31,226 nucleotides of DNA from Carex sylvatica (taxonomy: Eukaryota; Streptophyta; Magnoliopsida; Poales; Cyperaceae), in assembly GCA_964058845.1 (NCBI GenBank), contig CAXKVR010000600.1:1-31226 (forward strand), written 5' to 3'. Position 1 is the first letter of the stretch, and each line of letters begins with the position of its first letter. The position numbers were made by a program, and so were the translations under genes. A model generated the notes under the pieces. That model was not told the DNA's origin. It saw nothing but the letters and a program-made list of their open reading frames with translations, and ran no database searches. Below, piece after piece: positions 1 through 11,334 of the stretch.

Positions 1-3000
1 GTTGTCAAACCGCAACATACCTTCACTATCCAACTTGAAATGACTATCTTGGTTCGATGTTGCATACTCCCAGAATTTCTGACATTTCTGATCCCTTTGC
101 TGAGCTACCCGGATACGATCATGTAACTCTGGTCTTACTTCTATTACGGCGGCTATCATACTTACTCCGGCTGACTTGCTCGTGCCTGCTTCAGACTTAA
201 TCAAATGAGCTGATACTGCTTCTGCTAACTCTCCAGATATTCCGACATACAAGCTCATAAGTCTCATCTCTTCGATTAACCGCACTTCACTTGTGATCGC
301 GGTTGCCAGGTTAACTTGACTTTTCCGACTTAAAGCATCTGCTACTACATTAGCCTTTCCTGCATGATACTGGATATCCAAATCGTAATCTTTCATTAGC
401 TCCAGCCACCTCCTTTGCCTCAGATTCAATTCCTTCTGAGTGAAGACATATTTCAAACTCTTGTGATCGGTGAATATCTGACATTTGACGCCATATAGAT
501 AGTGTCTCCAAATCTTCAGTGCAAATATCACGGCTGCCAACTCCAAATCGTGCGTCGGATAATTTTGCTCATGCGGTCTCAACTGCCGCGATGCATACGC
601 AATGACTTGGCCTTCTTGCATCAATACACAACCTAAACCCGCACGAGAAGCGTCGGTAAACACCGTGTAATCCTTTCCAGTTATTGGCATAGTTAGAATC
701 GGTGCTGAAACTAACCGACTCTTTAATTCCTCAAAACTCCTTTCCTGTTTTTCGCCCCATTCGAACTTAACACCTTTATGCAGTAATGCCGTAAGTGGTC
801 GGGCTAACTGCGAGAATCCTTTAACAAATCTGCGGTAATACCCGGCCAAGCCGAGGAAACTTCGAATTTCTGTAACTGTGGTTGGCCTCTTCCATTCCGT
901 AACTGCTCGTATCTTTTCCGGATCCACTGCCAAACCCTCGCCTGACACAATATGCCCCAAGAAAGCCACTTTGTTCATCCAAAACTCGCACTTCGAAAAT
1001 TTTGCATACAACTTGTGATCCCTCAGTCTTTGCAGTACAACCCTCAGATGCTCTTCATGCTCCTCCATCGATCGGGAATAAATCAATATATCATCTATAA
1101 ACACTACTACACTTGTATCCAACAAATCCCGAAAAACTCGTTGCATTAAATCCATAAAAGCTGCCGGTGCGTTTGTCAATCCGAATGGCATGACCCGGTA
1201 CTCATAATGCCCGTACCGAGTTCGGAAAGCTGTCTTTTCTACGTCACTTGAGTTGATACGGAGCTGATGATACCCGGTTCTCAGATCAATCTTGGAATAA
1301 ACCGAGGATCCTTGCAATTGATCGAATAAGTCATCGATCCTCGGTAACGGGTACTTGTTCTTCACAGTAACCTTATTCAGCTCGCGGTAATCGATGCATA
1401 ACCTCAATGTACCATCCTTCTTTCTCACGAATAACACCGGTGCTCCCCAGGGTGAGGTACTCGGTCGGATAAAGCCCTTTTCCAACATTTCTTCTAGCTG
1501 CACCTTCAGCTCTTTCAGCTCAGCTGGTGCCATTCTGTACGGTGCCTTCGATATTGGTAGTGTGCCCGGCATCAGATTGATATTAAAATCCACTTCACGA
1601 TCCGGCGGTAAACCTGTAATCTCATCAGGAAATACGTCTGCAAACTCTGCAACAACTGGAATGTCAGATATCTCCGAAACCTTAATGTTGGTACTCATAA
1701 CCATTATCAAGTAGGCTGGACACCCAGACTCTATCAGGTGTCTCGTCTCAATTGCAGAAACATACGGTACCATCTCCTTGGCTCCTCTACACTTAAAGAC
1801 ACACGAACCTCCTGGCAAACTAAACAGAACAGACCGATGCACGCAATCTATGGTGGCTACATGCTTGACTAGCCAATCAAAACCCAGTAAGGCATCATAG
1901 TCGGTTATATCCATAACCAACATATCTGCGGTAAAATCCCTTCCATCTACTCGTACCTTCAGGTCTCGGCAAGTTCGTGCAATTTTGGTAGTTGAACCGA
2001 GAGGGGTATTAATGTTCAATACTCGCCCGCTCGATTCGGTAGCCCACCCACATTTATCCACTAATGCACTCGCAATGATTGAATGGCTACAACCCGTATC
2101 AACTAACACATATGCAAGATAGCCCGAGATAGAGATTATACCTGCCATCAGATCCGTCTGAGTAGGAACCGGTGCTATCTCGGTGCTCTCCTCAGGCAAC
2201 TCAACTACATCTATAGCTCTCATGCTAACCCTTCCTCCATTTCTGCCTCCCCGCTGCTGCGGTGCCATACCTCGACTCCTGATCAACGGTAAGCCTCCAC
2301 GTCCTTGCCCCTGCGGTACTCTATAACCCGCACCGCTGCTACTGCCTCCAGCTGAACCCGAATAAGTGTTCGGGCAATCCTTAATCCAATGATCAGTGCT
2401 GCCACAACGAAAGCAGGTCTGTTTCAAGCGGCGACACTGAGACTCGGTGTGTGGCATATTGCAATGACGACACCATGGCCTAGGAGCTCCAGGAGTGAAA
2501 CTCGGTACATCCTGACCTCCAGTTGGGTATCGAGGAGCTGGTGGTCTAGCCCCCGATCCACTAGCCTGCTGGCGCGAGTCAAATTTAGGTCTGACATTTC
2601 TTGCTTGGCTTTGTTGCCTGCTTCTCTTGAGATACATTTCTGTTTCTTCCGCACACTTCATCAAAGCTGGAATCCCTTCTGCCGGAGTGTGATGTATCGC
2701 CAGTGCAACCCTCGGATCCAACCCGTCTAAATACTGCCTTCGGTATCTCACAACATCCCCCTTAACATCAGGTGCATATCTAGACAACTCATAGAACCTC
2801 CGGTTGTAATCCTCAACAGATCTCTCATTCTGTTTTAAGTTCAGAAACTGGCTTCTCAGAGCTTCTTTGTGCAAGCTACTCAGAAATTGTTCTCCGAATC
2901 TCCGTTCGAACTCCTCCCATGTAATACCTTGCGCAACCCCCGCGTATTCAATCTTTATACCATCCCACCAGTATCTACCCGTCTTTTCCAGCAACTGCAC

Positions 3001-3279
3001 AGCTAACTCCACTTTATTTCCTTCCGGTACTCGGCACAGCTCAAATTTATCTTTTACTCCTGAGATCCATTCTTCAGCTGCGGTGTATCCCCCCGATCCG
3101 TCAAACTGAGGGGGTTTCAACCTCATAAATGTTTCATAAAGCTGACGGAACTCTTCTCCAGCTGTTCCGGCTCCTGCTGCTTGTCCTTGATTTGCCCTTT
3201 CATTTGCGGTACGGCCCCTTTCATAGGCCTCCAGCAAGATCTCGGCAAATTCTCTTTCTGCGAATCCCCTTTCACCCAT
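1..3279 (-). CDS. Ty3/Gypsy gag-pol polyprotein (partial, runs off left edge)
   Basis: Retrotransposon polyprotein read from ATG at 3279 down to base 1, 1093 codons. I checked every codon in this frame and found no stop. Order of domains: Gag capsid-like region (about residues 40-220); two zinc knuckles, C-X2-C-X3-H-X4-C near residue 270 and canonical C-X2-C-X4-H-X4-C near 289; aspartic protease with DTG at 394; reverse transcriptase with the FIDDILIYS active site (Asp at 729-730); RNase H starting with a TDAS motif (Asp 876); and the linker motif ADALSRK near 980. Integrase, and any chromodomain, would lie left of the window. Gag and Pol are in a single frame, as in many plant chromoviruses of the Del/Tekay type. 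That clade assignment is inference, because the integrase is not visible. The ATG lies 147 bp after the primer-binding site. The undamaged frame suggests a young insertion. Confidence 0.95.
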   Translation of the reverse strand, partial: MGERGFAEREFAEILLEAYERGRTANERANQGQAAGAGTAGEEFRQLYETFMRLKPPQFDGSGGYTAAEEWISGVKDKFELCRVPEGNKVELAVQLLEKTGRYWWDGIKIEYAGVAQGITWEEFERRFGEQFLSSLHKEALRSQFLNLKQNERSVEDYNRRFYELSRYAPDVKGDVVRYRRQYLDGLDPRVALAIHHTPAEGIPALMKCAEETEMYLKRSRQQSQARNVRPKFDSRQQASGSGARPPAPRYPTGGQDVPSFTPGAPRPWCRHCNMPHTESQCRRLKQTCFRCGSTDHWIKDCPNTYSGSAGGSSSGAGYRVPQGQGRGGLPLIRSRGMAPQQRGGRNGGRVSMRAIDVVELPEESTEIAPVPTQTDLMAGIISISGYLAYVLVDTGCSHSIIASALVDKCGWATESSGRVLNINTPLGSTTKIARTCRDLKVRVDGRDFTADMLVMDITDYDALLGFDWLVKHVATIDCVHRSVLFSLPGGSCVFKCRGAKEMVPYVSAIETRHLIESGCPAYLIMVMSTNIKVSEISDIPVVAEFADVFPDEITGLPPDREVDFNINLMPGTLPISKAPYRMAPAELKELKVQLEEMLEKGFIRPSTSPWGAPVLFVRKKDGTLRLCIDYRELNKVTVKNKYPLPRIDDLFDQLQGSSVYSKIDLRTGYHQLRINSSDVEKTAFRTRYGHYEYRVMPFGLTNAPAAFMDLMQRVFRDLLDTSVVVFIDDILIYSRSMEEHEEHLRVVLQRLRDHKLYAKFSKCEFWMNKVAFLGHIVSGEGLAVDPEKIRAVTEWKRPTTVTEIRSFLGLAGYYRRFVKGFSQLARPLTALLHKGVKFEWGEKQERSFEELKSRLVSAPILTMPITGKDYTVFTDASRAGLGCVLMQEGQVIAYASRQLRPHEQNYPTHDLELAAVIFALKIWRHYLYGVKCQIFTDHKSLKYVFTQKELNLRQRRWLELMKDYDLDIQYHAGKANVVADALSRKSQVNLATAITSEVRLIEEMRLMSLYVGISGELAEAVSAHLIKSEAGTSKSAGVSMIAAVIEVRPELHDRIRVAQQRDQKCQKFWEYATSNQDSHFKLDSEGMLRFDN

Positions 3280-3426
3280 AATCTATTCAGATATCAGAAC
3301 AGTTCAGTTCACAGATCAGATATCAGAACAGTTCATTTCACAAATCAGTTAATCTATCTTTACTTACTAACCCATACTTAACCCAGTCGCTTATCCTGTC
3401 AGGTCTGGTTAGGCGTTTAAACCATT

Positions 3427-3438
3427 GCTCTGATACCA
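3427..3438 (-). other. Primer-binding site for initiator tRNA-Met
   Basis: On the minus strand the sequence is TGGTATCAGAGC. This is the standard primer-binding site of plant LTR retrotransposons, complementary to the 3' end of initiator tRNA-Met. It sits between the LTR end and the gag start, which fixes the orientation of the element. Confidence 0.9.
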
Positions 3439-3447
3439 CCTCAATAC

Positions 3448-6400
3448 TGTCACACCCCGAGATCAGGGGCATGACGGTATCGCCGTGAATATATAGATCG
3501 TATATATTCACTAGGCATTTACGATGAGATAAATGGTGTTTTTATCCCAAACCGAACACTTAATCTATTTTATTAAATCTGAAATCAGTTTAAAACTGAT
3601 CCGAAACTTTTCAAAACTTTTATACATGCCTTTGTAAATTCGATTCGATAAAACCAATAGAACAATGACTTATCATATCAGAAAACCAAATTAAATATCA
3701 GGTACCGTGGAGTATAGACCCTCCACGCCGGTCATCCCACCCGTATTCATTTAAACCCCCAAATTCATATCATGTCACAACAAAAACATATCTGCAAAAG
3801 ACCATATAACTTTTAAAACATAAACTTTGAGAACATAAAAGCATACATACACATAGCATGGAAAGCATAAAGCAAGCACATAAAATTTTAAAACATAAAT
3901 CGAAACCGTTTAAAAATATTTACGCAAGTCCGGTTAGCTGGATATATATACAACAAAAGTTGATCCAAGTACTAAACAAGTACAAAGATCTCAAAAACAG
4001 GGCATACATATACCTAACACCTCAGATAGCTCACCGTCTGATCCCGAAAAACCTCTAGTCCTTCTTTCCTGAAATGTTTCACAAGGAAACGGGTGAGAAA
4101 AACCTTTTCGCGGTTTATCTCAGTGCCGAAGCTACTGGATTTATCAGATATTCACGTCAGAATTAAATACGGAACTAAAATAAGAATTAAAGCATGATTG
4201 CAAAGCTTTGAATCGATAATCAAATGAATCTATATCTTTAAATGCCTTTAAACAGAATCATCAGAAACATATCAGAATATTGGGTCTTAATTAAACTCAG
4301 ATATCTGGTAGCACATGCAGATGTTCCACCGAACTGGTCCCAGAACATACCTGCATCTGTAGGGTTACATACACCTACAGATGTCGCTCCCCGTGCAGTC
4401 AAATCAGACTCTCATCTGCAGTGCTTTGGCTTAACCATTTACAAAAGACTGGTTCTAAATCAGACATTACAGTTCCAATCATACAGATATATCTTTTCCA
4501 GTATTTAGTTCCAGAAATCAGAGCAGAAATCAGAATAACAGAATCTTATATACCACAGTTATAGTCACAGAATAACAGATCCCCATTCCAACCGGTTTGG
4601 ACTCAGAGGGGTCGTTCCCCAATGCGCATATGGTTCCCGAAATCGAAATCTAGTGTATACTCTAGATTTCGCAGAACAGAATATCACTTACAGTGATATA
4701 TATATATATAATAGTAGCAATTCACTGTGGTTTCATTCTCTATCAGAATCAGAATAACAGTTCAATCGGTAAACCATACCAGAATGCAGATCAACAGATA
4801 AAACAGTTCAATTAGTTATGCAATGCTCAGATGATGCTTGAAATCAGAAATTCAAAATGCAATTTAAAAACGTCCTATTTAATTCCTAATTGAACCTCAG
4901 GAAAAATCCCGTGAACCCCCGCACCTTTGTACTTTTCATGTCGCTTACGGTTGGTCTGAACTCCTTTCGGTATTCCGGGATTCACCTGATTGTCCTGCTA
5001 AACCTGCTATAACATACAGTTACACGCTGTATTAAATCCTTACTCTATGTTCGATAAGTTACGCTTCGATCGGTACGTTTTTATGTAATTTATTTGACTT
5101 AATTCATTTCTGAATTTTCAGATTTTATACTATGGTTGCGGCCCGCAGGAGGTCTCCTTGCGGCCCGCAAGTCACCATACACATACCATTACGGCCCGCA
5201 AAGATTGGTACAGAAGTGTTTTAAGCTTTGTTTGCAACCGAATTCCGATCGGTTTCGATCGAAACTCGTTCTAAACACCGTATATTGGTTCCTAACATGT
5301 TGTAGGTTGGTACGGTAGAGTTTTCATATCAATTGATATCATGTATACCTGATACCGGTTTGGTACCGGTGCTAACTTGCTCGATTAGCAAACAATTCAG
5401 ATTTTTGGTTATCGATAATATACAAGATTGGTATTCATGGTGCATATACCTATCTATATCATGCAACACATATACTCTAAGTTCTTGGTACCAACTTAAT
5501 TACCCAATTAATCCTCGATTCGGATCGAAACTCGGTATAACAATCGAATCGATACAAAATTGAAATGCATGATACTTATTCAATTCAAATACACATATAT
5601 ATATTCAATTAATCATCATGCAAATCGATTTCAATCAAAGTTAGGGTTTCGATACTCAGATTTTCAGAACTTCGATCAAATCTCAGAAAATTCGATGCAG
5701 AACGATTTAGAAACCTCAATTATACAAATTAACACCTTAATTTCAGAATCTAAACAAACCCTAACTAAATTTTCGGATTCAAAGTGAAATCTTAAGAAAT
5801 CGGTATAAAATCAAGAAATCAACAAGTAATTCGAATGGAATTCGATCAATTCAACACGGTTTCGCATTTCTAACAAAAATCGATTCAATTCGACAATTAG
5901 GGTTTCAAGGGAGATGAAATATACCAAATTGAAGAGAAGGAGATGATCAAGGTGGTAGTGCTTTGCTCCAAACTCGATTTCGCGTACGTCTGATCGATTC
6001 GGTGTACTCGGATCTCACTTTTTTCTCTCTTCTCACCTTCTCCCTCTCTTTTCCTCTTTATTTCCGCCACCCACCACACACACCCGTATACACACAAGAG
6101 TCACGGCCAAAGGAAGAGAAAAGGCCAAGGTTTTTGATTAATTTTGGCAATTTTGCTAATAGGCCCATTAAACTTCCAATATTGCATATATGTAAATTTT
6201 TCAAGAAAAGCCCTTGCTTAATTTAAATAGAAATTTGCATTATAGCATATATATACATATAGATATATTCATATGTATAATTTAATGATCCATTTGATAT
6301 TTCAATTCGGATAGGTTTATTTTTATTCGATCAAATCAGAAATTCGATTCTAAATGCCTCGACTCAGAAAATTCAGAATAAAATTAGAAAAATATATCAA

Positions 6401-6491
6401 GGCATCAGATTTAAATTCGGAAAAATTCAGATGAACTTAATATTTCGAAATTTTTATTATTTTAATATTCTTCAGATTTCACTACGTCACA
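3448..6491 (-). repeat. 5' LTR of the Ty3/Gypsy element (about 3.04 kb)
   Basis: Read on the minus strand it starts TGTGACGTAG at 6491 and ends GGGGTGTGACA at 3448, nine bases before the primer-binding site. Small reading frames inside it (for example 4242-4508 and 5333-5787) show no recognisable protein and are ignored. It contains a perfect 10-bp inverted repeat (4354-4363 with 4374-4383) and three GC-rich motifs near 5136-5203. An AT-rich run at 6240-6275 could hold the LTR TATA box on the minus strand, but this is not certain. Both boundaries are inferred from one LTR only. Confidence 0.6.
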
Positions 6492-7430
6492 TTTTCTCTC
6501 TAAGGGATTAGGTTGTATCATGAACTTGTGTTAGTTTATTTACTTGAATGTTCTATCTATTATAATTGTTTTGGCTTGATGTTTAGTTCTATTTTGTATT
6601 TGTGAGAAATGCATAATTGTGTTTCTGATAACCTACCCTTGCGGAGGTAGTGACAGTACCTCTTGTCTCTATGGGATTGCTTGATTAAACTCTTTTATTG
6701 TACACAAATCACCTTAGGGATAATAAGTTAGATGAACCAAATCTAGTCTACCCCAGATTCATAGAACTAAAGGTTCAGTTTGGATAATTGGAAAACCAAA
6801 ATATCGCTCCATTAATCGGGAATTTACCAAATACAGTACCAATTAGTAAAAGTAGATGACTTCAATTAAAGAACCTAAATAGGTAGTGATAGCCTAGGTT
6901 GGTGGTATATTAATATGAAGACATGAAATTATGAATGGTAATGTTATAAGGTAAATAAACCAATCCCTATCAAGACATAATATGAATTTAGATAACTCCA
7001 AAAGTAAATAGATTGACCAAGTGATTATTGACCAAAAGTCCTTAGACTTTGTTATCTTGATTCACAAACACTTCTTTATTAGCATTTGATTTAATTTATT
7101 GTTACAAACCAATTGCATTGGGTATTGAACCCACATTTAGTTACTTGCAACAAACCCCCCCCCCTCCCCTTTTTATTACTTGCAATTTATTTAGTTTTAA
7201 TTTAGTTTAAATAAAATTTACAATTGCCTTAGTCTTTGGATCGATACCTCATTACTACAAGGGTAGATTGTGCGCTTGCAATTGATCTACTTTGTGTTTT
7301 TAGGTTTATAAATTTAAAGCATTTGTGTGATAATTAGTCCAAAAATAAATACCCCTAAAATTCACAACATAACAATATATATGTTGACCACCGTGTTTAA
7401 TTAGAATCATTTTTTTAATTTAATTTACAT
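6492..7430. other. AT-rich region without recognised gene
   Basis: No reading frame or RNA gene is recognised. There is a C-rich run near 7147-7165 inside otherwise AT-rich DNA. The stretch near 7230-7290 (a GGATCGATACC motif followed by a GTGCGCTTGC motif) resembles the untranslated leader just before the primer-binding site of some plant Ty3/Gypsy elements, so this may be an old retroelement scrap. I did not find a CACTA terminus here, although the left end of the following element would be expected in this interval. Confidence 0.35.
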
Positions 7431-10400
7431 ATGGATCGAAGTTGGATGTACGAATTACGACGTGATAGTGCATAATATTTGGCTCGCGTTGATGAGTTCA
7501 TAAAATTTGCTGAGAGTTATAGAGTGAAGACAAAAGATGACGACATCTTGTGTCCTCGTAGAGATTGTAAAAAATTTATAAGATTTGGGGGCTCGAAAGA
7601 AATTAGAGCTCATTTGATTGTCGGGGATTTAAGAAAAGATATACATGTTGGTTTATGCATGGTGAGAAAATTAGTCTGTTTTATAAGAGAATGATGATAA
7701 TGTAGAAATTATTGATAATTTTGAACTTGATTCCAACGATGATTTTAAAAATGTCAAATTTTTTGATAATTTACTTGAACTTGATTGCAACAATGATGAT
7801 TGTGAGAATATTGATGAAAATGCAGAATTCAATTTTATCGAAAATCTAGAGGACATGTTACGTGATGTGGAAGATGAAATTAGTGATAAAAATTATAAAA
7901 AAATTCAGTATCTGTCTAATGAATCCAAAAAGCCGTTATATCCTGGGTGTACCAAATTTTTAAAATTGTCAGCTGTGTTGAAATTATTAAACTTAAAAGT
8001 AGACAATGGCTGGAGCGATAAGAGTTTCACATCCTTACTAAAGTTTTTATGAGAAATGCTCCCAGATAACAACGAGTTACCCTTTACAATATATCAGGCG
8101 AAGAAGTTGATATGTCTAATGGATTTGAAGATCAAAAAAATACATGCATGTCCGAATGACTGTGTGTTGTACCGTGGAAAGTACAAGACCATGCATGTTT
8201 GTCCTAAATGCGATGTTTCACGATATAAACGTAAGTACCAGGACACTGACGATTGTAACAATGAAGGAAAAAAAGGCCGACCTCCGGCTAAGGTGGTGTG
8301 GCATTTTCCGATAATACTGAGATTCAAATGATTATTTGCAAATTCCAAAAATACGAAATTATTGCGTTGGCATGAAGAAGAGCATAAAAAGGATGGTAAA
8401 CTAAGACACCCGATTGATTCTCTTCAATGGAGAAACATTGATAGACATTTCAAAGGATTTGGTGGCGAATCACAAAATCTTAGGTTAGGGGTGAGCACAG
8501 ATGGAAATAGTTCGTTTGGAAGCATGAGCAGTAGGCACAATGCCTGGCCAGTTCTTATATGTATCTACAATCTTCCTCCTTGGTTGTGCATGAAACACAT
8601 GTATATAATGATGTCATTACTAATCCAAGGACTCAGACAATCCGAAAATGACATAGATGTATATCTCGCACCATTAATTTAGGAACTCCAAAAATTGTGG
8701 ATGGCATCCTGGTGTGGGATGCGTACGGAAAAGAGCAATTTAAATTGCAGGCCATGGTATTTTGCACCATAAATAATTTTCCCACGTACGAGAATTTATC
8801 GGGCTACAATACTAAAGGAGCAAAAGCGTGCCCTATCTGTGAAAATGACACGCAGGTGCTGAGGTTGAAAAACTGTAAAAAGAATGTTTTTATGGGGCAC
8901 CGTACGTTTCTTTCTATTAATCACCCATACCGTAAGAAGAAGACGGTATTCAACGAAAAAACTGAGTTTGGAGTGGCACGTTGTCCGTTAGATGGAAATG
9001 GTGTTTTCATGCGGGTTAAAAATCTTAAAGTTGTTTTTAGAAAATGTGCCAAAGCACCAAAAAATATTTAGAAAAAGAAGTCCATATTTTGGGATTTACC
9101 ATACTGGGAAATTTAGAAGTGAGACATTGCCTAGATGTCATGCAGGTTGAAAAAAATATTTGCGACAGTCTGATTGGCACATTATTGAACATTTCAGAAA
9201 AGACTAAAGACGGTATTAAAGTTCTAAAAGACATGGTAGAAATGATATGGTAAAAGACAGGCAAACCATCACGAAGCTTTGTTTTTTCTTCAATGCAATT
9301 AATTCCAAAGTGATAGACCCGCTAAAATTGGACGCTTTGCAAAAGGAGGTCATCGTTACTCTTTGCCATCTTGAGATGTATTTTCCATCATTTTTTTTCA
9401 ATGTTATGGTTCACCTTGTTGTTCATCTTGTGAGGAAAATTAAGATCTGTGGTCCCATGTTTCTGCGGTATATGTATCCATTCGAGAGATTAATGGGTAT
9501 TTTGAAAAGTTACGTAAGAAACCGACATCGACCCGAAAGTAGCATTGTAGAAGGATATTCCACAAAATAGGTGATTGAGTTTTGCACCAACTACATGACC
9601 GGTGTGGGTCCTATTGGCATTCCAAAATCTCGATACGAGGGAAGGCTCCAAGGAGTAGGGACTATTGGGTTGAAAGTCATAGTTGCTGATAGAGATGAAC
9701 TGCTAAAAGCATATTTTATTGTACTACAGCACATAACAGATGTTACTCCCTATATAGATGAGCACATGACAATCCTTCGACAACAGAACTACACGAGAAG
9801 TCAGAAGTGGCTTACTGACGAGCATAATCATTCTTCTATAGGATGGCTGAAAGAAAGAGTGAAGTCATACCCCGAAAGGTCACCCATAAGTGAAACTGTT
9901 AGATTGTTGGGCGAAGGACTCCAAATGGTTGTTAGAACATTCCAAGGATACGAGATTAACGGATATACATTTTACACTAAATTACAAAGTGATAAGAGCA
10001 CCATGCAAAATAGTGGGGTGACGTTGGTGGCGATGTCTCAAGAATTCAGTAGATCGGGGGATGCCCGGCCTGTAATAGCATCAAAGTCATATTACGGTGT
10101 TATTGAAAAAATTTGGGAGCTCGTTTACAATTCTCACCTTACAATTCCCTTATTTCGGTGTCAATGGGTCTAAGATGAGTTCACACTCGTTGATTTTAAC
10201 AGAGTTTGGTATGTTGATGATCTGTTCATACTCTCCAAGCAAGTCACCCAAGTCTTTTTTGTCACTAACCTGAGTGATAGTAGGTGGAGCGTCGACCTAT
10301 CCAGAAAAAGAAGGATTCATGGGATAGAAAACATCAACGACGAAGAAGAGTACGACCAGTTCGAAGAGATACCTCCATTTTCTACAGATGTGCAAGCTGA

Positions 10401-10470
10401 GATAGCAACAATTATTGAAAAACAAGACGAAGCAAATTACATGAGATCTGACCACAGTGAAGGATTATAG
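7431..10470 (+). pseudogene. CACTA TNP2-type transposase, broken
   Basis: The start matches the conserved MDRSWMY N-terminus of the transposase-associated zinc-finger domain (C..C motif near 7550-7570). Next come an acidic linker, the TNP2 core (about 8360-9060, with the YNLPPWLCMK motif and a CPICE zinc-binding motif), a DUF4218-like block with the LDVMQVEKNICDSLIGTLLN motif, a YPFERLMG motif, and a DUF4216-like C-terminus (RVWYVDDLFILSKQ). Damage visible: stops at 7473, 8050, 8329, 8680, 9069, 9568 and 10171; frameshifts near 7685, 8690, 9110 and 9250. An apparent in-gene deletion lies at the last shift, where most of the DUF4218 core is missing. The family gene would encode a roughly 1000-residue protein that cuts and moves the element. 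This copy cannot make it. Confidence 0.9.
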
Positions 10471-11334
10471 AAAGATGTTCAAACAGTGGAAAAAAAAAAA
10501 GAAAAAAGAAAAAAAAAACCAATGTATAATATTTATTCCTTTTAAACTTGAAAATTTTAATATTTCTTTTTTGAAAACAAAACGAAGGTGTATAATATTT
10601 ATTTCTTTTATAATATTTCAGAGATGAAGAGTCGATCGAATGAAGAGTCAGACTAAAGACTTAAGGTTGGTTCTATCTATCTCTAGATATTTATTTCTCA
10701 TTTTAATATTTTTATTTCTTTTATAATATTTATTTTTTGCATATTAGCAAGAAGATCCATCTCTGTATTAATGAATCAAATAGAGAAGCAGAGTTTATTT
10801 GCAATACCGATGAGAGCTTTGGATGACTGTAACCCGATAACATTTTATTGTGTTTTTATATTTTATATTTTATTGGTCTATATTTTATTAGTTTATATTT
10901 TATTTGCTTATATTTTATTTGTTTAAATATAAATATAAATATTTTATTAGTTTACCTAAATATCAGATTATTAATATAAATATCAGATTATTTATTATTA
11001 TAAATATTTTATTAGTTTACTTAAATATTAATATAAGTATAAAAATAAATACTAATATAAATATCAGATTAATTAAAAATATAAAAAAATAAACAAATGT
11101 CACGTTTTAATGATATAAAATGATTAGTACACAGATATTTAATTAAACGTCCGTGTAGAAAAATATCGTACACAGACGTTTAATTAAACATCTGTGTAGA
11201 AATCTTCCCCGCCCATTTTGTATTAATCCTTGTAGAAATCTCCTGGAAGAAGAAACGATGCTTCAATCTCAATATATTAATGGCTACGATCAAAGAGAAA
11301 TACACTACTTCACAAAGATAATACTCTATACAAA
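10471..11334. other. AT-rich spacer between the two CACTA genes
   Basis: The interval holds a purine-rich run (10480-10520), repeated TATAATATTTATTTCTTTT blocks (10525-10740), and a degenerate array of TATATTTTATTAGTTT-like units (10855-11095). At 11127-11215 there are short inverted motifs of the same type as the subterminal repeats of this element. No coding sequence is supported; the small frame at 10904-11092 only translates the AT-rich array. Confidence 0.6.

Larger units (their letters stand above)
1..6491 (-). mobile_element. Ty3/Gypsy LTR retrotransposon, 5' portion
   Basis: The element is in minus orientation: 5' LTR (3448-6491), primer-binding site (3427-3438), untranslated leader (3280-3426) and gag-pol (1-3279). 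The second LTR and integrase lie beyond the left edge, so LTR-LTR divergence and the target duplication cannot be read here. The right boundary at 6491 rests on a TG...CA pair and on a change of sequence texture: the CAGAA/TTCAGA-rich style of the LTR stops there. Confidence 0.85.

Noticed and set aside
952..3381. Plus-strand frames opposite gag-pol (952-1149, 1394-1714, 2389-2730, 2867-3109)
   Set aside because: The minus strand carries a continuous polyprotein with catalytic motifs; these are antisense shadows.
5897..6226. Overlapping 66- and 87-residue frames in the LTR
   Set aside because: Low-complexity (CT/GA and CCACCCACC-rich) DNA inside the LTR, no homology recognised, and neither frame starts in a gene-like context.
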